Positions 6,863 to 11,537 of a stretch of 11,537 nt of DNA are shown here, in pieces. Numbering within the stretch: position 1 is the stretch's first letter; the number at the start of each line of letters is the position of its first letter. The position numbers were made by a program, and so were the translations under genes. Under the pieces are notes generated by a model. That model ran no database searches. It saw only the letters and a list, made by a program, of their open reading frames with translations, and was not told the origin of the DNA. The DNA comes from Methanoregula sp. GTDB taxonomy: Archaea > Halobacteriota > Methanomicrobia > Methanomicrobiales > Methanospirillaceae. Where the stretch lies: NCBI GenBank assembly GCA_013331015.1, contig DUHF01000136.1, positions 1-11,537 on the forward strand. Direction: 5' to 3'.

Positions 6863-7100
6863 CTTTATGGTACAATGCAAGAAAAATGATCGTGTCATTC
6901 TTTTTGTCATAACAATAGGAGAGCCGGTACGGTGGCAGGTAGACTTCCCGCGTGTTTTTGCGGCACCACCGCATAGGCTTTCCGGTCAAGGGATCCTGGA
7001 CAATCCGTGCAATCTGTGCCTTCACGCGATCTTTTTGCAGGGTATCGTGAATTTTCCTGACGGTCTTTTCAAAACGGGTGCTGTAGGCAACCGTCACCAT
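6852..7100 (-). CDS. RelE/ParE-superfamily toxin
   Basis: This 82-residue protein has the RelE-fold pattern: an N-terminal helix pair rich in Lys/Arg (FEKTVRKIHDTLQKDRVKAQ), then RWCRKNTREVYLPPYRLSYCYD and a C-terminal strand ending FLALYHKDEQ. The EVYxxxYRLxY and YHKDEQ motifs are typical of archaeal RelE-like mRNA-cleaving toxins. The length is normal for the family. The ATG at 7100 overlaps the end of the antitoxin gene by 7 bases, so the two are translated together. The likely action, cleavage of ribosome-bound mRNA when not neutralised, is family knowledge, not shown here. A ParE-like gyrase inhibitor is less likely. Confidence 0.87.
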   Translation of the reverse strand: MVTVAYSTRFEKTVRKIHDTLQKDRVKAQIARIVQDPLTGKPMRWCRKNTREVYLPPYRLSYCYDKKNDTIIFLALYHKDEQ

Positions 7101-7360
7101 GATTCCAGCTCATCAAGAAAAGCATCCTTCTCTTTTGTCTGGAACGATCCCTTCCGGTATTCAGAAAATGCCTCTTCGGTTTTTGCGGCAAAGAGGATAT
7201 CTTCTTTCAGTGCCGGTTTCATCTCGTCAAGTGGCTTGAGGATATACCGCTCACCTTCCCGGATTATGAGCATCTCTTCACCTTCAGAGAGATTTTTTCT
7301 CATGGATAAGGGAATGACAATCTGGCCTTTTGAACTCACCCGGGTAATACCGACATCCAT
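7094..7360 (-). CDS. AbrB/SpoVT-type antitoxin
   Basis: The protein has 88 residues. Residues 4-44 form a swapped-hairpin AbrB domain with the signature TRVSSKGQIVIPLSMRKNL, then EGEEMLIIREGERYILKPL; the domain dimerises to bind DNA. The acidic, flexible C-terminal half (45-88) is the part expected to wrap the toxin. It is the first gene of the pair, and such antitoxins usually repress their own operon; a palindrome lies 9 bases upstream of its ATG. TGATC at 7365-7369 (minus-strand sense) matches the archaeal 16S tail and supports the start at 7360. AbrB antitoxins more often accompany PIN (VapC) or MazF toxins, so the RelE partner is a mixed pairing. Confidence 0.9.
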   Translation of the reverse strand: MDVGITRVSSKGQIVIPLSMRKNLSEGEEMLIIREGERYILKPLDEMKPALKEDILFAAKTEEAFSEYRKGSFQTKEKDAFLDELESW

Positions 7361-7368
7361 ATCAGATC

Positions 7369-7386
7369 AGTAAGATATGTCTTACT
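7369..7386. promoter_or_regulatory. Palindromic operator of the toxin-antitoxin pair
   Basis: AGTAAGA (7369-7375), TATG and TCTTACT (7380-7386) form an 18-base site with perfect 7-bp arms, starting 9 bases upstream of the antitoxin ATG. Position and symmetry fit binding by the AbrB domain and autorepression. A TTTTAAGT stretch about 25-33 bases further upstream (minus strand, 7410-7418) could be the TATA element. Confidence 0.62.
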
Positions 7387-7434
7387 CAATGGTATTTCAT
7401 TCTTTTCAGACTTAAAACCGTTCCGGTATTTCCC

Positions 7435-7449
7435 AAAAAACCAAAAAAA
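7435..7449 (-). terminator. Paired T-runs on the minus strand
   Basis: Two runs of A on the given strand (7435-7440 and 7443-7449) are T-runs on the minus strand, just upstream of the toxin-antitoxin promoter. They could end minus-strand transcription entering from the right and insulate the pair. No minus-strand gene lies to the right within the window, so this may be a leftover of the element's former context. Confidence 0.35.
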
Positions 7450-7531
7450 CGTGAAGAATCCCGGTGTCCATTTCCTGACCACAACGGCTGAGAGAAATGC
7501 CCGAGATCTGCCTGGCCCAAATACTGCGGGT

Positions 7532-7559
7532 ACCGGTTCCTGACCGGGAACCGGTCAGG
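7532..7559. repeat. Two overlapping, mutually exclusive hairpins
   Basis: ACCGGTTCC (7532-7540) pairs with GGAACCGGT (7547-7555). The shifted pair CCTGACCGG (7539-7547) and CCGGTCAGG (7551-7559) is also perfect with a 3-base loop. Only one can form at a time. The structure lies right at the left edge of kinase tail D, so it may mark the junction where the kinase gene was broken. Confidence 0.55.
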
Positions 7560-7682
7560 AGGATCCCCGGAGCACCCGGCGGGAGAGTATGCGCAGAGTC
7601 GGAAGGTGCAGGGAAGGGCTCGACATTCCGGTTCATGCTTCCCTTTGCTGATCTACGCACCGATACCAATAATAACGCATAG
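7554..7682 (+). pseudogene. Histidine-kinase C-terminal remnant (tail D)
   Basis: The frame reads VRRIPGAPGGRVCAES, then EGAGKGSTFRFMLP, and aligns with the end of a HATPase_c domain (VQRIIEAHGGRVWAES in the intact kinase). The G2 box and everything before it are gone, and the HGG region is eroded (APGG). It ends with its own tail FADLRTDTNNNA and a TAG at 7680-7682, 17 bases before the next response regulator. Kinase and Rcp1-like receiver genes are commonly adjacent, so this is probably the residue of that regulator's original kinase. The frame is open to 7497, but upstream of 7554 nothing resembles a kinase. Confidence 0.77.
7577..7635 (+). repeat. 59-bp direct repeat, right copy
   Basis: Partner of 6622-6680 (58 of 59 identical, one run of 49 identical bases). 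Identity stops sharply after the shared TTCCGGTTCA, where tail D continues TGCTTCCC and tail C continues CGCTGCCC. Confidence 0.9.
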
Positions 7683-7699
7683 ATAAAAGAGAGACTTCT

Positions 7700-8155
7700 A
7701 TGGCTGAACTTACCGGCGAACCCCTGCATATCCTGCTGGTGGAGGACAACGAAGCGCATGCCGAGCTCGTGATCCGGGGAATGCGGGACCAGCAGGTGGC
7801 AAACAAAATCCACCATGTACTCGATGGCGAGCAGGCTCTCGATTACCTTTTCCAGCGGGGGACATATGCCGATGCGGTAAAAAACCCCCGGCCCAATTTT
7901 GTTCTCCTCGACCTCCGCCTCCCGCGGGTGGACGGGCTCGAAGTGCTCAGGATCATCAAGACCACGCCCGAACTCCTCCGGATCCCGGTCGTCATCCTCA
8001 CCAGTTCCGATGCCGAGAGCGATATCGCCAAATCCTATGACTACCATGCCAACAGCTATATTGTAAAACCCCTTGACTTCAGGACGTTCACGAAACTGAT
8101 GAAGGACCTCGGGTTCTACTGGCTGGGCTGGAACGCAAAACCGCTGCCGGAGTGA
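7700..8155 (+). CDS. Rcp1-like single-domain response regulator
   Basis: This 151-residue protein is one receiver domain of the type that pairs with PAS/GAF kinases (LHILLVEDNEAHAELVIRGM). E15-D16, the phospho-acceptor D71 in LLDLRLP, T101 and K123-P124 are present. The insertion between helix 2 and strand 3 (FQRGTYADAVKNPRP) is typical of the Rcp1-like group. There is no output domain, so it probably acts by contact with the long sensor kinase encoded immediately after it. The ATG at 7700 is preceded by AAAAGAGAG, a weak ribosome site. An AATAATAA-like stretch at about 7668-7675 could be a TATA element giving a very short leader. The stop overlaps a possible GTG start of the next gene (GTGA, 8152-8155). 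Confidence 0.93.
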   Translation: MAELTGEPLHILLVEDNEAHAELVIRGMRDQQVANKIHHVLDGEQALDYLFQRGTYADAVKNPRPNFVLLDLRLPRVDGLEVLRIIKTTPELLRIPVVILTSSDAESDIAKSYDYHANSYIVKPLDFRTFTKLMKDLGFYWLGWNAKPLPE

Positions 8156-8190
8156 GCCTGCGGCATCTCTCTTCAGGACCGGGATTGCCC

Positions 8191-11100
8191 ATGGACCCCT
8201 CCGTGGGGCAGAAGGCCCCTCATATCCTCATTCTCGATGACGATACAGCGCACCAGGAGCTCTGCCTCCGGGCTTTCAGGGACGATCCGGCCCGGTACCG
8301 GGTTACCCTGGCCGCAAGCCTTCGCGAAGCCCGCGAGATCGTAAAAAACGATCCGCCGGATCTCATCATCGCCGACTGGATCCTCCCGGAAGGAAAAGGG
8401 CTGGACATCCTGCCCCGTACTGATGGCAAAGTCACGACCCCGCTCATCGTCATGACCAGTTTTGGGGACGAACACCTCGCAGTCGAGATCATGAAGTCCG
8501 GGGCCATCGATTACGTGGTCAAATCAGCCACCGTGTTCCGCGAGCTGCCCCACATCGCAAGGCGTGCGCTCCGGGACTGGGAAAATATCCGGGACCGGAA
8601 GCGGGCGGAAGCGAAGGCGCAGGATGCACAGAAGCGTCTTGTGGATGTCTTAAACTTCCTCCCGGATGCCGTGCTGGCTATCGACAATACGGGGACGGTG
8701 ATCGGGTGGAACCACGCGATCGAACGGATGACGGGCGTTCCTGCCGCGGAGATGCTCGGAAAGAGCGACCACGAGTACAGCCTCCCCTTCTATGGCGTGC
8801 GCCGGCCGATCCTCATCGATCTTGTCCTTATGGATGATGCGGAGGTTGAGAAGCAGTACGATTATATCCGGCGCGAGAATGGCCGGATAACCTCCGAGAC
8901 GTTCATCCCTTCCATCTTTGGCGGGAAGGGGGCATATCTCTGGGGTACGGCCTCTCCCCTCTTTGATGCGGCGGGAGACCGCATTGGGGCAATCGAAGTG
9001 ATCCGGGACATCACGGAACGGAAGCGCACCGAGCTCGCCCTCCAGAAAAGCGAGGGCAGGTTCCGCCATATCTCCGGGCTCACCAGCGATTTTGCGTATT
9101 CCTGCACCCGGCTTGCGGACAAAACCTTATCGATCGACTGGATCACCGGGGCATGCCAGAAGATCACCGGGTATCCTGAAGAGGAGATTTTGGAGATGGG
9201 CTGCTGGAGGGGCATTGTTGCAGAAGAGGATCTGCCGGTATTTGACGAGAAGATTGTCGGCCTGCCGCAGGGCAGCTCTTCCCAATGCGAGCTCCGGATA
9301 CGGACAAAGGACGGGGAGATAAAATGGCTCCGGTGTTTTGCAAAATGTACCCGGGATACCGACGATCAAACCACGTTGCGGTTGTTTGGCGGGTGCAAGG
9401 ATATCACCCGCCAGAAGAATGCCGATGAGGCCCTTCTGGAGAGCGAGAGGAACCTGTTACGGGCCCAGGAGATCGGCCACATCGGGAACTGGAACTGGGA
9501 TATCGCCGGCAACCGGCTGGTCTGGTCCGATGAGATATACCGGATTTTTGGCGTGTCTTTTGATCTTACCCTCACCTATGATGCGATAACCTCCCTGATC
9601 CATCCGGACGACCGTGAGCGGGTTAACCTTACGGTTAAGGATTTTCTTGCGGACGGGAATACCGTGGAATCCGGGTTCCGCATTATCCGGCCCGACGGGA
9701 AGGAGCGCTGGCTCTACCAGAAGATGGAGATGGTAAAGGATCCGTCAGGTTCCCCCAAAAGGGCTTTTGGTATCATCCAGGATATCACGGACCGGAAGAC
9801 CGCGGAGCAGGCTCTTGTTGAGAGCGAGAAGAAATACCGGTTCCTTGTCGACAATGTCCGGGATGTCGTGTGGCAGACCGGGCCTGACCTCACCTTCACC
9901 TATGTCAGCCCGTCTGTTGAGAGCCGGACGGGCTTTTCCCCCTCAGAACTGACCGGAACCTCCCTTCTTCACCTCCTGACAGAATCCTCGGCCGTTGCTG
10001 TGCGGGAACGGCTCAGGGAGCGGATGGAGGATTTTTCCCGGGGAAGCCGGGACCTGGCAACGGTCTTTGAGATCGAGCTGACCCGAAAGGACGGGGGCAC
10101 CTGCTGGTTCGAGGTCAGCTCGAACGCTGTATTTGGCCCGGATCAATCAATCGCGGGTTTCCAGGGGATCAGCAGGGACATAACCGAACGGAAGCAGGTC
10201 GAGCGTGCCCTCATGGAGAGCGAGGCGCGGTTCCGGGATCTCTTCAACAACATGGGTGCCGGTGTGGCGGTGTACGAGCCAACCCCTTCCGGTGACGATT
10301 TCATCATCCGGAATGTCAATCGCGCCGTGGAAACGATCGAGAAGGTAAAAAAGGAAGAGATCGTGGGAAAGAGCGTCCGCGATGCCTTCCCGGGTGTTGT
10401 TGCGTTCGGGTTGTTCGATGTCTTCTTACGGGTGTCACGGACCGGCATTCCCGAATCGCACCCGGTCTCAATGTATAAGGATGACCGGATCTCCGGCTGG
10501 CGCGAGAACTATGTGTACAAACTCCCGTCCGGTGAGATCGTTTCCCTCTATGAAGATGTGACGGAAAAGAAGCAGGCGGAAGAGGACCGGGAAAGACTGC
10601 TTGTGGCAGTAGAAGAGGAGCGGGAGAAACTCTCCTCGCTTGTCAGCAGCATCACGGACGAGGTCTGGTTTGCCGACATGGAGCACCGGTTCACGCTCGC
10701 AAACCCCCGCGCCCTTGAGGTATTCGGTCTTGATTTAACAGAAACGATCCCGGTCGAGGAACTTGCCGGGAGCCTGACGGTCCTTCGCCCCGACGGCACC
10801 CCGCGCCCGGTTGAGGAAGCACCCCCGCTCCGGGCCCTTGCCGGTGAAGTTGTCCGGAACCTGGAAGAGATGGTAAAAACCCCCCTGCACGGGGAACTGC
10901 GTTACCGGCTGGTGAGTGCAGCCCCGGTACGGAATTTATCCGAAACCATCATCGGGTCGGTCTCTGTTGTCCGCGATATCACCGAGATGAAACGGGCAGA
11001 AGAGGCACTAAAGGTAAGTAAGGCCCAGCTCAACGAGGCAATGGATCTTGCACGGCTGGTGAACTGGGAGTTCGATGCGCTGACCGGAATCTTCACGTTC

Positions 11101-11537
11101 AATGACCGGTTTTACATCCTGTATGGCACCACTGCAGAGCGGGAAGGCGGCTACCAGATGTCAGCAGAAGAGTATGCCCGGCGTTTTGTCCCTCCCGAAG
11201 ACCAGGGTCTGGTTGCCGATTCGGTGAGAGAAGCACTCGAAGCTACTGACCCTACGTTCATCTCGCAGGTGGAGCACCGCATCGTCCGGAGGGACGGGGA
11301 GATCCGGACGATCGTTGTCCGGTTCGGTATCATCCAGGACGAGAATGGCAGGACGGTCAGGACCCATGGTGCAAACCAGGACATCACGGACCGCAAGAGA
11401 ATGGAACAGGCACTTTTTGAGAGCGAGGCCAAACTGCGCCGTATCAACGACAATGCCCCGGATATGATTTTCCGCATGTCACTTCCCGAAGGGGTCTATG
11501 AATATGTCAGTCCCGCTTCGGTAGCGCTGACCGGGTA
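8191..11537 (+). CDS. Receiver plus multi-PAS sensor, probably histidine kinase (3' end outside window)
   Basis: The frame is open to the window end: 1115 residues are visible and no kinase core has been reached. It starts with a receiver (residues 10-125; D16-D18, phospho-acceptor D62 in ADWILP, T89, K111 followed by Ser rather than the usual Pro). Seven PAS modules follow, each ending in a D[IV]T-x-x-K signal helix at residues 273, 404, 531, 663, 789, 929 and 1064, and an eighth begins near 1080. There are no membrane helices, so it senses in the cytoplasm. HisKA and HATPase_c domains presumably follow, as is usual for this architecture in methanogens. The start is uncertain: ATG 8191 is used here, but GTG 8152 overlaps the previous stop as GTGA, the same coupling style as the left operon. 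Confidence 0.9.
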   Translation, partial: MDPSVGQKAPHILILDDDTAHQELCLRAFRDDPARYRVTLAASLREAREIVKNDPPDLIIADWILPEGKGLDILPRTDGKVTTPLIVMTSFGDEHLAVEIMKSGAIDYVVKSATVFRELPHIARRALRDWENIRDRKRAEAKAQDAQKRLVDVLNFLPDAVLAIDNTGTVIGWNHAIERMTGVPAAEMLGKSDHEYSLPFYGVRRPILIDLVLMDDAEVEKQYDYIRRENGRITSETFIPSIFGGKGAYLWGTASPLFDAAGDRIGAIEVIRDITERKRTELALQKSEGRFRHISGLTSDFAYSCTRLADKTLSIDWITGACQKITGYPEEEILEMGCWRGIVAEEDLPVFDEKIVGLPQGSSSQCELRIRTKDGEIKWLRCFAKCTRDTDDQTTLRLFGGCKDITRQKNADEALLESERNLLRAQEIGHIGNWNWDIAGNRLVWSDEIYRIFGVSFDLTLTYDAITSLIHPDDRERVNLTVKDFLADGNTVESGFRIIRPDGKERWLYQKMEMVKDPSGSPKRAFGIIQDITDRKTAEQALVESEKKYRFLVDNVRDVVWQTGPDLTFTYVSPSVESRTGFSPSELTGTSLLHLLTESSAVAVRERLRERMEDFSRGSRDLATVFEIELTRKDGGTCWFEVSSNAVFGPDQSIAGFQGISRDITERKQVERALMESEARFRDLFNNMGAGVAVYEPTPSGDDFIIRNVNRAVETIEKVKKEEIVGKSVRDAFPGVVAFGLFDVFLRVSRTGIPESHPVSMYKDDRISGWRENYVYKLPSGEIVSLYEDVTEKKQAEEDRERLLVAVEEEREKLSSLVSSITDEVWFADMEHRFTLANPRALEVFGLDLTETIPVEELAGSLTVLRPDGTPRPVEEAPPLRALAGEVVRNLEEMVKTPLHGELRYRLVSAAPVRNLSETIIGSVSVVRDITEMKRAEEALKVSKAQLNEAMDLARLVNWEFDALTGIFTFNDRFYILYGTTAEREGGYQMSAEEYARRFVPPEDQGLVADSVREALEATDPTFISQVEHRIVRRDGEIRTIVVRFGIIQDENGRTVRTHGANQDITDRKRMEQALFESEAKLRRINDNAPDMIFRMSLPEGVYEYVSPASVALTG

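Noticed and set aside
3413..7699. Transposase or integrase gene that could explain the cassettes
   Set aside because: No frame in the region shows transposase, tyrosine or serine recombinase motifs; any mobilising enzyme would have to be elsewhere.
7412..8047. 211-codon open frame on the minus strand
   Set aside because: Antisense to the response regulator at 7700 and to kinase tail D; composition is that of a shadow frame.
8191..11537. Regular repeats with the look of a repeat array
   Set aside because: The recurring GA(C/T)AT(C/A)AC motif encodes the DIT-x-x-K linker between PAS domains; spacing and divergence fit protein modules, not CRISPR or a satellite.

Overview
The window looks like part of a chromosome from a methanogenic archaeon, most likely Methanomicrobiales (Methanoregula-like). 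That is inferred from protein style only: several phosphorelay proteins without a DNA-binding output, a very long kinase made of repeated PAS domains, archaeal-type DUF4143 ATPases and an AbrB/RelE pair. There is no rRNA, tRNA or CRISPR array to confirm it. The signalling genes are GC-rich; the minus-strand accessory genes look more AT-rich.

Left block (1-3412, + strand): a three-gene phosphorelay operon. It holds a membrane dCache-HAMP histidine kinase (5' end outside the window), a single-domain CheY-like receiver, and a soluble receiver-histidine kinase fusion. Each junction is a 4-base ATGA stop/start overlap. A T-rich terminator-like stretch follows at 3565-3577.

Middle block (3413-7682): three accessory units on the minus strand. 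These are a DUF4143 AAA ATPase (3584-4855), a second, diverged DUF4143 ATPase (5121-6413) and an AbrB-type antitoxin/RelE-type toxin pair (6852-7360). On the 5' side of each unit lies a plus-strand remnant of the last 40-50 codons of a histidine-kinase ATPase domain (4923-5096, 6572-6706, 7554-7682). These remnants are homologous to the 3' end of the intact kinase that stops at 3412. The last two share a 59-base direct repeat with one mismatch, bracketing the toxin-antitoxin unit. The layout is therefore kinase 3' end / cassette / kinase tail / cassette / kinase tail / cassette / kinase tail. It suggests repeated acquisition of cassettes at kinase 3' ends, or recombination among paralogous kinases.

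Both ATPase genes carry a pair of direct repeats exactly 33 bp apart, at the same distances (12 and 45 bases) upstream of the ATG. The repeat sequences differ, so this looks like a conserved operator geometry. The toxin-antitoxin pair has its own 18-base palindrome just upstream of its start.

Right block (7700-11537, + strand): an Rcp1-like single-domain response regulator, followed by a very long sensor protein with an N-terminal receiver and at least seven complete PAS domains plus the start of an eighth; it runs off the window. The kinase tail at 7554-7682, just upstream, may be all that remains of the original kinase partner of this pair.
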